Source: Candidatus Aminicenantota bacterium (lineage in GTDB: Bacteria; Acidobacteriota; Aminicenantia; UBA2199). From it: a stretch of 46,888 nt of DNA. Shown piece after piece: positions 8,145 through 17,714 of this stretch; the first letter of the stretch is position 1; each line of letters starts with the position of its first letter. A program made the translations under genes and the position numbers. The stretch is taken from positions 1-46,888 of the forward strand of contig JAPKZK010000024.1 in NCBI GenBank assembly GCA_026393835.1. Direction: 5' to 3'. The notes beneath the pieces were generated by a model. It worked only from the letters and a program-made list of their open reading frames with translations. It searched no databases and was not told where the DNA came from.

Positions 8145-9260
8145 ATGAAGATTAAAAAGTTTTCCATCGTATGTACAGCGGTCCTGGTAATATCGTTTTC
8201 ATTATTTGCAATCAGTAAAAAGGAAGAGATGTGGACGAAAGCGATTACTGAAAAAGACATCAACTTAAGGTTCCAGTACCTGAAAGATTACCAGGCGGAA
8301 TTTGGGGATCAGAAAGATAAGTTTGCCAAATTTCTTTATATTAACCTTGCCGACACGGCTTTCCAGGTAACCAAATATGATGAGGCAATCCAGGCGGCGG
8401 AACAAGCGGTAACCTACGCGGATCTCGATGATGCCAACAAACTCCGGCTCCACCTTCTCCTTGCCAATGCTTACAATATCACCAAAAAGGACATGGAAAA
8501 AGCTTATCAGTATGCGGGCCTGGCGATCGATTTAGCCGATGCATTGATAAAACAACAGCAGACCGCGGAACAAGACCCGGAGAAAAGGGAAAAATTTGCC
8601 GCCCAATATAGTACCTTCTATATTGCACCGGCGTTACGAATACAGGCGCAGGTTTTATATGCCAAAGGAAAAGATGATCCCGCGTCGCTCAAGGAAATGA
8701 CGAGTAAAGCATGCAGGGCTTTCGACGCCGACAGGTCCCAACGGTCAGCCGATATGATTTTTGCCCTGGCCACGAATTTGTATAAAAAAAACTTGACGGA
8801 TGACGCCATCAAAGCGCTGGAATTGATCCTGGACAAGGAAAAACCGGAATATAAATACACTTATATGCTGGCAAGCTTATACAATAAGAAAAAAAATAAA
8901 GAGAAAGTAATCCACTATTTCGAAATGGCTTATCGGGCCCAAAAACAGGCCAAGCTGGCCATGAATATCGGCAAACTGGTTTACAAAGGGGACCTCGATA
9001 AAGGGCTCAAGTATTTCTCCGAAGCCTTCGTGCTGGGAAATTCCAACAAACAATCCGATGCTTTCAAATTCCTGGAAAACCTGTACTTCAACAACCCGGA
9101 AGTAAAGAAACTGACCCCGGAAGAACAGGAAAAAGGGTTCCGTGCTCTTATTAATGTGACCAGGGAAAGACTGGGCAAACCACCCCTGGCCGATACCGAA
9201 CCCATCGGCGTCGACCAACAAAAAGAAGAAGCAGCGGCAACCGAAGAAACCGAAGGATAA
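8145..9260 (+). CDS. Exported TPR-repeat protein (hypothetical)
   Basis: A 371-residue protein with a clear signal peptide (MKIKKFSIVCTAVLVISFSL, cleavage near residue 23) followed by tetratricopeptide-like helical pairs. Examples are TKYDEAIQAAEQAVTYADLD, a unit containing AYQYAGLAIDLADALI, NLTDDAIKALELILD and KEKVIHYFEMAYRAQKQ. The tail is acidic (EEAAATEETEG). Such proteins act as scaffolds in the envelope, but no partner is evident here. The start is fixed by GAGGAG seven bases upstream and a consensus promoter at 8069-8097. The neighbouring gene is convergent. Confidence 0.75.
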   Translation: MKIKKFSIVCTAVLVISFSLFAISKKEEMWTKAITEKDINLRFQYLKDYQAEFGDQKDKFAKFLYINLADTAFQVTKYDEAIQAAEQAVTYADLDDANKLRLHLLLANAYNITKKDMEKAYQYAGLAIDLADALIKQQQTAEQDPEKREKFAAQYSTFYIAPALRIQAQVLYAKGKDDPASLKEMTSKACRAFDADRSQRSADMIFALATNLYKKNLTDDAIKALELILDKEKPEYKYTYMLASLYNKKKNKEKVIHYFEMAYRAQKQAKLAMNIGKLVYKGDLDKGLKYFSEAFVLGNSNKQSDAFKFLENLYFNNPEVKKLTPEEQEKGFRALINVTRERLGKPPLADTEPIGVDQQKEEAAATEETEG

Positions 9261-9272
9261 AAAATCTTATTT

Positions 9273-10322
9273 TCAAGCAGCCAGTAGTATTTTCCGTAGG
9301 TTGTCGACTCGTGCGGTTATCTGTTGGGCATCGAAATATTCGAAGAGGGCGATAATATATTTCCTGGTGTAAAGGGTAAGTTCCCTGAGCGCCTGTATAT
9401 CGATCATTTCGCCCTGGTTTCGCTTGTATTTCTTTAGTTTGTTGATGATTTTATTCAACTCGCCGGTAAAGATGAAATATTTTTCATTTAACTGGGCCAC
9501 TTCTCCACTTTCGATCATAAGCCACAGGGTGTCATAGATTTCTTTATTTGAGAGGGTGGATAATTTCGTGATGTTTTCAATGCAAAATATGGTTAATTTG
9601 TGTTTCTTCAAAAGTTCGGCTATCTCCCCCAGGGATTCTTTTTCATTTTCCGACAGGGCCAGTTTTTTAAATAAGAGCTTGTCCTTTTTTATTTTAAATG
9701 AAAAATCTTCGGTAAAGGTATGGAGCAGGTACCTGAAAAAAATAGAGGACTGGGGCAATTTTATTTTCGTTTCGATCTCGGAAAACTTAAGCACCTGGTT
9801 TCTGTTGGTGTAACATGCGGTAAAGATGGCATTCAACTGGTCGCGATAATCTTGAAAATTTTCATAGGTTGTGACCGTGAGGGTATTAATATTGATGACC
9901 TTGAGTTTCTGTTTCAGTTCCATTTCCAGTAGGAAAGTCCCCAGCGTATCATGATCGATGGAGAAGAAATCCAGCAATTCATCCATTTTTACGAACTTGT
10001 CGATGCCGGCGAGGTTTGCCAGGATATGGTATTTGTCCCTACCGCCCGGTGAATTTTCGCAGAGTAACCTGGATAATTTTGTCATTTTCCGTTTATTGAA
10101 CTTGGAAAGGAGGGGCAGCAGCACGACCATGGCTTTATCTCCTTTTTTAAATTCGATTTTTTCCAGGAAGGAGAATTCCACCTGTTCTTTAAACAGGGCG
10201 ATAAACAAATCCGGGGCGATTTTTTTAAAGTTGCAAGATACGGGTTCACCGGCGGCAAGCACGTTGGCGGTCAAACTTTCTTCACGGTGCATCAATTGGA
10301 CTATATAAGAGTTAAATTTCAT
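9273..10322 (-). CDS. Stand-alone protein resembling the C-terminal winged-helix part of SelB
   Basis: This 349-residue protein has no GTPase domain. Its last ~65 residues (GELNKIINKLKKYKRNQGE, then LTLYTRKYIIALFEYFDAQQ, then ITARVDNLRKIL) strongly resemble the final winged-helix domain of the selenocysteine elongation factor SelB, which has a similar RKYAIPLLEYFD-type motif. The middle (about 100-285) reads as further winged helices. The first ~90 residues could be the beta-barrel that precedes them in SelB. In SelB these domains bind the SECIS hairpin. Whether this protein binds RNA is an inference. GAGGAG lies very close to the ATG. No selenoprotein or selA/selC is visible in the window. 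Confidence 0.55.
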   Translation of the reverse strand: MKFNSYIVQLMHREESLTANVLAAGEPVSCNFKKIAPDLFIALFKEQVEFSFLEKIEFKKGDKAMVVLLPLLSKFNKRKMTKLSRLLCENSPGGRDKYHILANLAGIDKFVKMDELLDFFSIDHDTLGTFLLEMELKQKLKVININTLTVTTYENFQDYRDQLNAIFTACYTNRNQVLKFSEIETKIKLPQSSIFFRYLLHTFTEDFSFKIKKDKLLFKKLALSENEKESLGEIAELLKKHKLTIFCIENITKLSTLSNKEIYDTLWLMIESGEVAQLNEKYFIFTGELNKIINKLKKYKRNQGEMIDIQALRELTLYTRKYIIALFEYFDAQQITARVDNLRKILLAA

Positions 10323-10327
10323 GGCTC

Positions 10328-10372
<45 letters not shown>

Positions 10373-10446
10373 CCTATTCTCGTGGGTGGATTTATATTAT
10401 ATACGAAGGTAACGGATAATTCAAGAGTGTAGAATATTTACCTTTG

Positions 10447-11271
10447 TTATCGTTTATTGGTTAGTACTTTGGCATTTTCGACAAACTCTTCGATTTTACT
10501 TTCCGCATTCATTTTTTTAAGGATACGGTTGATTTCAGTCAGGAGATCGCTGTCGGATTTTCGCACGGCAATGGCGGACCCCATTTTATCGAGAAATTCT
10601 TTGCTGGTAACGATAACAAAGTCCTTATTTCTTTGCACATAGGACTCGGCCACGGGTTTTTCTAAAATAAGGGCGTCCACCAAGCCTTTTTGAAGGTTGA
10701 TAATGAGTTCTTCAATGGTTTCCCGCACCACGAAAGTTGCGCCTTCGATATGGTTCCGGGCCATGTCTTCCTGGATGGTCTCTTTCTGGACCCCGATGTT
10801 TTTTCCTCTTAAATCCTCGATGGTTTTTATTTTATCGGTGTTTTCAGTGCGGATGACAATGGCCTGGATGGCCTGGTAATAGATATCGGAGAAATTCGCT
10901 TTCTTCTTACGAGTTTCCGTGGGATGTAACCCGGCGATGGCGATATCGATCTTACCTGCCTCAAGTGCATCCAGCAGCCTGCTGAAAATGATATCTTTGA
11001 TTTCCAGCTTGACCCCTAATTCCTGGGCGATTACCCTGGCAATATCGATATCGATGCCTACCAGCTCGCCTTCTTGCTCATTCAGCAAATGAAACTCGTA
11101 GGGCGGATAATCCGCACTGGTTCCTACAACGAGTTTCCCCCCCTTTTTGATCTGCTGGATTTTTGATCCTGCTTCTTCGGCGGCAGCCGGAAGGGTGGAT
11201 TGAGATAGGATAAACATGAACAGTATCACACTAATAACCGTTTTACTGAAAAAATAAATCTTGTTTCCCAT
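10447..11271 (-). CDS. Amino-acid-type ABC transporter substrate-binding protein (SBP family 3)
   Basis: A 274-residue exported solute-binding protein. It has a signal peptide (about 1-31, ending TLPAAA) and then the family-3 core: GGKLVVGTSADYPPYEFH, GELVGIDIDIARVIAQEL and DIAIAGLHPTETRKK. The second lobe contains TIEDLRGKNIGVQKET. These proteins capture polar amino acids or similar ligands for an ABC importer, but no permease or ATPase gene is adjacent. The start at 11271 (MGNKIYFF) is placed five bases after GGAGG. An ATG at 11283 overlaps that ribosome site and is unlikely. The promoter at 11314-11342 is well placed. Confidence 0.88.
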   Translation of the reverse strand: MGNKIYFFSKTVISVILFMFILSQSTLPAAAEEAGSKIQQIKKGGKLVVGTSADYPPYEFHLLNEQEGELVGIDIDIARVIAQELGVKLEIKDIIFSRLLDALEAGKIDIAIAGLHPTETRKKKANFSDIYYQAIQAIVIRTENTDKIKTIEDLRGKNIGVQKETIQEDMARNHIEGATFVVRETIEELIINLQKGLVDALILEKPVAESYVQRNKDFVIVTSKEFLDKMGSAIAVRKSDSDLLTEINRILKKMNAESKIEEFVENAKVLTNKR

Positions 11272-11313
11272 TTGTTCCTCCATTATAGGTTTTCTTTTTT
11301 ATCAACACTTATA

Positions 11314-11342
11314 GGTATAGCAAAATAATTTTTTTTTGTCAA
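11314..11342 (-). promoter_or_regulatory. Promoter of the solute-binding protein gene
   Basis: TTGACA (11337-11342 on the minus strand), a 17-bp A/T-rich spacer and TATACC (11314-11319), 42 bp before the start codon. A second TATAAG follows immediately. Confidence 0.55.
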
Positions 11343-11442
11343 CCCCCACGCCGGCATGCTGTGAATCAGGGGTAGGAAAAAGGAAGCGAGGAAGCGAGGA
11401 AGAGCGGAAGAGAGGAAGAGAGGAAAAAACAATCTGTATTTT

Positions 11443-11462
11443 TTTGCCTGTCCCTTTCCGCC
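11443..11462 (+). repeat. Left copy of a 20-bp direct repeat flanking the toxin-antitoxin pair
   Basis: The 20 bases tttgcctgtccctttccgcc occur here and identically at 12138-12157, on either side of the toxin-antitoxin module. Just upstream is a purine-rich, GAGGAA-type low-complexity stretch (about 11372-11427). Confidence 0.8.
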
Positions 11463-11489
11463 CCATATAAAAAAATTCAAATTATCGAT

Positions 11490-11518
11490 TTGAAAAAATC
11501 AAGGATTTAGTATATTAT
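11490..11518 (+). promoter_or_regulatory. Promoter of the toxin-antitoxin operon
   Basis: TTGAAA (11490-11495), a 17-bp spacer and TATTAT (11513-11518). It is followed by AAGGAG (11529-11534) and the antitoxin ATG at 11540. Autoregulation by the complex is usual for such modules, but no operator palindrome is obvious. Confidence 0.65.
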
Positions 11519-11539
11519 ATGGGATGATAAGGAGACTTT

Positions 11540-11776
11540 ATGATGTTACATACTCAAGAAGATGTTTTAACGTTTGCAATGACCCTACCACCCGATGATA
11601 GGGCTTTGCTGGCAGACCGTCTGCTTAATAGCCTTGATTCTCCCCAAAGGAAAGAGATCAATCTATTGTGGGCTGATGAAGCGGAACGCCGGATTCAACA
11701 AGTAATAGACGGCAAAGTGACCCCCTTACCAGGGGTAGAAGTTATTCAAGATATTCGCAAAACCCTTAATTTATGA
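11540..11776 (+). CDS. Antitoxin, addiction-module component family
   Basis: A 78-residue protein with the start of the 'putative addiction module component' antitoxins: LTFAMTLPPDDRALLADRLL, a DNA-binding-like helix pair. An acidic segment LLWADEAERRIQQVIDGKV follows, which wraps the toxin. It neutralises the ParE/RelE-fold toxin encoded directly downstream and probably represses the operon. Its stop codon overlaps the toxin start as ATGA (11773-11776), the standard coupling for these pairs. Confidence 0.85.
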   Translation: MMLHTQEDVLTFAMTLPPDDRALLADRLLNSLDSPQRKEINLLWADEAERRIQQVIDGKVTPLPGVEVIQDIRKTLNL

Positions 11777-12072
11777 ACTATTTTTTCCATCCTGAAGCAA
11801 AAAAAGAACTTCTGGAGGCCATAAATTATTACAATGAATGTGGTAGTGGCCTTGGTTATATTTTCCTGGAAGAAGTTGAAGCCACAATCGATCGAGTTAT
11901 TAAATTTCCAGGAACATGGTCGAAGTTATCCAAAAATACAAGGCAATGCCTTACGCGTCGATTCCCCTACGGGATAATTTACCAGGAAAAAGACGAAGGT
12001 ATTCTTATTATTGCGGTAATGCACCTGCACCGGGAACCCGGTTATTGGAAAAAACGAGTGAATCATTTTTGA
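11773..12072 (+). CDS. ParE/RelE-family toxin
   Basis: A 99-residue protein with the ParE/RelE fold signature: HPEAKKELLEAINYYNECG at the start, LEEVEATIDRVIKFPGTWSK in the middle, and CLTRRFPYGIIYQEKDEGILIIAVMHLHREPGYWKKR at the end. ParE members poison gyrase and RelE members cleave mRNA on ribosomes. The RRFPYGIIY and AVMHLHREPGYW motifs fit the ParE-like branch better, but I cannot decide the target. It is translationally coupled to the antitoxin and intact. Confidence 0.87.
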   Translation: MNYFFHPEAKKELLEAINYYNECGSGLGYIFLEEVEATIDRVIKFPGTWSKLSKNTRQCLTRRFPYGIIYQEKDEGILIIAVMHLHREPGYWKKRVNHF

Positions 12073-12137
12073 CCGGAATCCCCTCATTTCCCCCCTCCCC
12101 CCGTCTTTACAATGAGTTTCATCAGCAAGAGGATTTA

Positions 12138-12157
12138 TTTGCCTGTCCCTTTCCGCC
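12138..12157 (+). repeat. Right copy of the 20-bp direct repeat flanking the toxin-antitoxin pair
   Basis: Identical to 11443-11462. The two copies bracket about 675 bp that hold the toxin-antitoxin promoter and genes. Confidence 0.8.
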
Positions 12158-12206
12158 ACCTTGATTATATTTTGGAGAGATACGTTTGAATTAAACCGCA
12201 TGGATT

Positions 12207-12371
12207 GAGTTTGCGCGTGCAAAGGTCGAGTTTGCGCGTGCAACCCTCGAGTTAGCACGTGCAAGGGTCGAGTTTGCGCGTGCAAGGGTCGAGTTCGCAC
12301 GTGCAAGGGTTGAGTTTGCGCGTGCAAGGGTTGAGTTCGCACGTGCAAGGGTCGAGTTTGCACGTGCAAGC
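12207..12371 (+). repeat. 21-bp tandem repeat (minisatellite), 8 units
   Basis: Seven full 21-bp units and one partial, starting at 12207, 12228, 12249, 12270, 12291, 12312, 12333 and 12354. Each begins gagttygcrcgtgcaag and contains the near-perfect palindrome TTGCACGTGCAA. Decayed units (for example around 12471-12500) can be traced to about 12600. An open frame on the minus strand gives a monotonous RPLHAQT heptad and is not regarded as a gene. Confidence 0.9.
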
Positions 12372-12904
12372 GGTGTTTTAGAATGCGAGGATCGACTATC
12401 TACATTTACAGCGCCATTATCTGTTCATACAAGGGACGTGTTTGAATCCGCGGGGGCAGTAAATATCTATGCAAGCGTCGATTTTAATTATGCAGACGCC
12501 GGTACCGAAAGGACACCACCAGGAAATGAACGCCCCGGCCTCCTGTTTCACCATGCGGGAGCCGGAAATGAATTTGCAAGGGTAACAATTGCTCGTATGT
12601 CCCCTTAAATTCTATGGTTCGATTAAAACGGCCCACGTATGGGCAATTACACCAATTGGCACGAAAACAATTAGCCGCTAAGAACGCGAAGACACGCGAA
12701 AAAGACTTAGCCACGGACGAACACGGACGAACACTGACCTTTTTTCATCGTTCATCATTCTGTATAAAGACACCCGTCCACAGATTACACAGATTTACAC
12801 AGATTACAGGATGTTTTTTATTCTCTTCTTCTCTTCTGCTTTTTCCTGCCCAATGACCACTGACCAATGACGAATCCCATTTTCTTTTCTCACCCTCTCA
12901 TTCG
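12372..12904. other. Non-coding stretch of repeat debris before the CRISPR array
   Basis: No credible gene is present. It holds decayed units of the 21-bp minisatellite (to about 12600) and a composite of dispersed repeats. The composite comprises agaacgcgaagacacgcg (12680-12697), the CACGGACGAA array (12709-12738), ttcatcgttcatcattc (12744-12760) and an acagattacacag array (12778-12810). After a pyrimidine-rich stretch, the altered last CRISPR repeat begins at 12905. Confidence 0.7.
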
Positions 12905-14967
<2,063 letters not shown>

Positions 14968-14991
14968 AGCACTTTTTGTCTTTAGATAAAT

Positions 14992-15020
14992 ATGATACCA
15001 CTTTGCACTGCTTTTTACAA
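14992..15020 (-). promoter_or_regulatory. Promoter of the pre-crRNA
   Basis: TTGTAA (15015-15020 on the minus strand), a 17-bp spacer and TATCAT (14992-14997). Transcription would start near 14985, about 18 nt before the first repeat. This fits the minus orientation inferred from the repeat end. Confidence 0.65.
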
Positions 15021-15252
15021 CCCTTAAAATCAAAATTTTATGACCCAAATTACCTCTTTTTTACGGTTTTTTACCCCATTTCCGCGCCCATTCTTCTCTC
15101 GAAACTATTTAATAACATCCTTTTCGGGTATTGTTATTTTTTAACCCCTGAAATCTGTCTCAAGAAAAACGGCAAACATTTACCAAACATTCTATTCAAA
15201 CCGTTATGTCAAAGAACACCGGGCGACCTCCAGTCTTTCCCGATTCGCTTCC

Positions 15253-15281
15253 ATTATATACAAAAATATAAGTTAAATCAA
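15253..15281 (-). promoter_or_regulatory. Second promoter in the CRISPR leader
   Basis: TTGATT (15276-15281 on the minus strand), a 17-bp spacer and a perfect TATAAT (15253-15258). It points toward the array and could yield a longer leader RNA. Confidence 0.55.
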
Positions 15282-15315
15282 TTACCGGCGCATAAAAGGC
15301 ATAAAAGGTTTCCCG

Positions 15316-17196
15316 CTAAAGTAAAACCGCTATATCCGCATCCGCACCGCTTTTCACTTCCACTTTAAGCGCCGCTAAGCCAAAATTAAATGCCGCAGGT
15401 ATACTTTTCCCCGCTCCCAATGCCTGGTAAAACCCCGTAGAAAAAGCAACGGCCGCAGGGTCAGGAATGGATGTTTTCATCCCGATGACATAAGGAATAT
15501 GTTCCTTAATGGCACGTGCTTGAGGCTCCGAATAACAGGCATTTAAAATCACACATTTTATTTTATCTTTAAACTCTTTAAATAAACATCCCAAATCTTC
15601 TCCTGAAAGGATTTTTTCGACGCCGCCGTCATCTTGTATGATGATACCTCCTTTAAAACCGTGCCCGGAAAAATGAACAATATCGGGTGAGTTATCTAAT
15701 AAAGCCTGCATTATGGTTTCCATGGTAACGGCCCATTCTTGTTTCAATTCCAGGCTATCGCCCTCCCTGGCCGTCTTTAAATTGGTTTGTATTTTTTTCA
15801 TTTCATCACCCAGTTTCAAGGGGCTGGTCCGTGATGGATTGGCGGCTAAGAATTGAATCCTGGTTTTGGGCCGGTACAGCAATGGCTTGACCTCCGGTAT
15901 CTTCTCGATCTCTTCTTTCCAGGTCCGGAGCGGCACATACATATCTCCGGCGGCTGCCCCTTTTCCGACTAAATCTTTGCGATATTCCATGAAAACGACA
16001 TTATCGACGACATGAAGCAATTGGGCCGCCAATAAGGGGGTCACACTAAACGGAAGTCCGCAGAATAAAAGTATGGTGGAAAGCCCGGCATGCTGTTTTT
16101 TCAAATCCATGAGCAAGGCAATGATATCGCTAATATAGGACGTGACCGCCGTATCATCCTTGAAATTGTCATGCCGCACCCATACCGCCGGCGGTTGCCT
16201 GTCCCCTGTCCGCTCCTTAAGGTAACGGTATGCATCCACGGCATACTTTTCCCCGCTAAATAGTAACAACGATATTGTTTTTATACCGGCATCGCCGGGT
16301 ATGGGTTTTATATCGGGATGACCGGCAATACAGTTGGGGTTGCCGCCATCAAGGGGTTTGTGCCGCGGTTGATCACGGTTGGTAAAAAATTGCCCCCCTT
16401 TGTCCAGGCAATAAAGCGTTGCCGAAGTGCTGCGGTTAAAATACCTGCCGGTGAAAAAAGGTATTCCCAATTGCGATACCCCCAGGATATAAATGTTTTT
16501 TGTCTGCGCCCACCTGACGCCCCCTAAAGACTCGGCAAATGACCTTTCGAGCACTGATTGCAATTCCTGCCAATGGTGCCCATATATTGTTTCATCCTGG
16601 CTGCGCAACCGGTTGCCGATATTAAACACCAGGGCAGGTATGGAACTTGCAGCGATATCATCATGGATATCCAGGGGTTCACCCCGCAATATACCTTCAC
16701 CCCGTTGGCCCAGGTAAAGAACCACATCGCCCTTTTCGCGGATTTTTAATAGCCGGTAAATTTTTTCGGCCACATGATCGGCGATCTCCTGGGCACGGGA
16801 AACATTGTTCGGGTTATATGCTGAGTTTACCAGGTTTCCTTTGACTTTATCCCCATAGGGATGCAGCCATTCATTGAGCATTTGCAAGGATGATACCGCT
16901 GCCACTTCCGCCGGGTTAGGTCCCGCCAGGTAAATGGGAATGATACGCCGTGATTCACCCCAATCGTTGGCCAATGCCGAACCCTTTGCCGACATGGCGG
17001 CCTGGGAAATAAAAACAACAACGGCCGCTTGTTTTTCCACCGCTTCTTTCACTGCGCCGGTAATGTCGGCGAGGGGATTGGCATCATGGGGGTCGTTCCA
17101 TATAATAATCCCCCGCCGCTCCAATTCCCGCGCGGTCCACTGCACTATAAATAAATCTTCCTTACTGTATACTAAATATGCCGATGCATAAATCAT
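15316..17196 (-). CDS. TIR-like + SAVED + CHAT protein: candidate type III CRISPR effector protease
   Basis: Three parts are visible in 626 residues. Residues 1-150 look TIR-like: ASAYLVYSKEDLFIVQW, ELERRGIIIWND, AVVVFISQAAMS and RRIIPIYL. The catalytic glutamate expected after the serine is not evident (Leu/Asn there), so it may not be an active NADase. Residues 180-405 resemble SAVED, a sensor of cyclic oligonucleotides: IYILGVSQLGIPFFTGRYF, ATLYCLDKGGQFF and TILLFCGLPFSVTPLLAAQL. Residues 445-612 are a CHAT caspase-like protease with H512 in VHFSGHG and C554 in ILNACYS. The start overlaps the previous stop (ATGA at 17193-17196) with GGAGG upstream, so it is translated with the Cas proteins. 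Proposed role: activation by Cas10-made cyclic oligoadenylate, then proteolysis. Relatives of SAVED-CHAT and TIR-SAVED are known separately. Confidence 0.75.
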   Translation of the reverse strand: MIYASAYLVYSKEDLFIVQWTARELERRGIIIWNDPHDANPLADITGAVKEAVEKQAAVVVFISQAAMSAKGSALANDWGESRRIIPIYLAGPNPAEVAAVSSLQMLNEWLHPYGDKVKGNLVNSAYNPNNVSRAQEIADHVAEKIYRLLKIREKGDVVLYLGQRGEGILRGEPLDIHDDIAASSIPALVFNIGNRLRSQDETIYGHHWQELQSVLERSFAESLGGVRWAQTKNIYILGVSQLGIPFFTGRYFNRSTSATLYCLDKGGQFFTNRDQPRHKPLDGGNPNCIAGHPDIKPIPGDAGIKTISLLLFSGEKYAVDAYRYLKERTGDRQPPAVWVRHDNFKDDTAVTSYISDIIALLMDLKKQHAGLSTILLFCGLPFSVTPLLAAQLLHVVDNVVFMEYRKDLVGKGAAAGDMYVPLRTWKEEIEKIPEVKPLLYRPKTRIQFLAANPSRTSPLKLGDEMKKIQTNLKTAREGDSLELKQEWAVTMETIMQALLDNSPDIVHFSGHGFKGGIIIQDDGGVEKILSGEDLGCLFKEFKDKIKCVILNACYSEPQARAIKEHIPYVIGMKTSIPDPAAVAFSTGFYQALGAGKSIPAAFNFGLAALKVEVKSGADADIAVLL

Positions 17197-17714
17197 GTCA
17201 ACCTCCCCGGTTTATTGGCGGAATTTTGAATCCCATGCCTGTATAATATTTGTATATCCTTTACATCGATCATCTCACGAGTAACGCCGCTGCCGTCGCC
17301 GCCGCCGCCATTCAAGGGAATCGTTTCCGGTTCGGCAAAATAATAATATTTATAAACCACCAGGGGCGCCTGTTGGTTTTCCTTGATCTGTACCGGCAGA
17401 TATTCTTTTGTGTCACGGGCCTCAATGTTAAAAGCTTCCATGCACTTTTCAACCCGTGGGCCTTCTTCATTACTTTCAAATATTTTAACCCACCGTCCGT
17501 TATTGAAACGCAGTTCCTCATCCGGCTTTATGCAGTAGAGATTAAAGATGTGCTCGAAATTGCGGTACTTGTCCAGGAACTCCTCCCGCCGGTAAATACT
17601 CAACTCGGAAACGTGATGAACGATAAAATAATCATAATCCTTGAGTTCATCAACCGCCCGGATATTTTCCTGTTTTAAAACAATGTACTTTTTATATTCG
17701 TCAGGATTACTCAT
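17193..17714 (-). CDS. Unknown type III-D-associated protein (Csx19 candidate or CHAT substrate)
   Basis: I do not firmly recognise this 173-residue protein. It has alternating strands and helices, an IFNLYCIKPDEELRFNNGRW segment (57-75) and a hydrophobic VVYKYYYFAEPETIPLN stretch, then a flexible GGGGDGSG loop (136-143) and a short C-terminal strand region. Both ends overlap neighbours as ATGA (17711-17714 with the double Cas7, 17193-17196 with the effector). Type III-D operons commonly carry a small csx19 gene at this place, which is one reading. The other is that it is the proteolytic target of the adjacent CHAT protein, since such proteases often have their substrate encoded next door. 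Sequence alone does not decide. Confidence 0.5.
   Translation of the reverse strand: MSNPDEYKKYIVLKQENIRAVDELKDYDYFIVHHVSELSIYRREEFLDKYRNFEHIFNLYCIKPDEELRFNNGRWVKIFESNEEGPRVEKCMEAFNIEARDTKEYLPVQIKENQQAPLVVYKYYYFAEPETIPLNGGGGDGSGVTREMIDVKDIQILYRHGIQNSANKPGRLT

Larger units (their letters stand above)
14968..15315 (-). promoter_or_regulatory. CRISPR leader
   Basis: An A/T-rich, gene-free 348-bp stretch between the first repeat (14931-14967) and the effector stop codon. On the minus strand it contains two good promoters, at 15253-15281 and, closest to the array, at 14992-15020. A weak hairpin (15111-15137) is also present. A plus-strand open frame running through it from the array has no support. 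Confidence 0.8.

Noticed and set aside
11926..12369. Minus-strand frame of RPLHAQT/RPLHVRT heptads
   Set aside because: It is the 21-bp minisatellite read through, and it runs antisense into the toxin gene; no ribosome site.
12484..12856. Two small frames next to the CRISPR array
   Set aside because: They translate dispersed CACGGACGAA and ACAGATTACAC repeats and lack ribosome sites.
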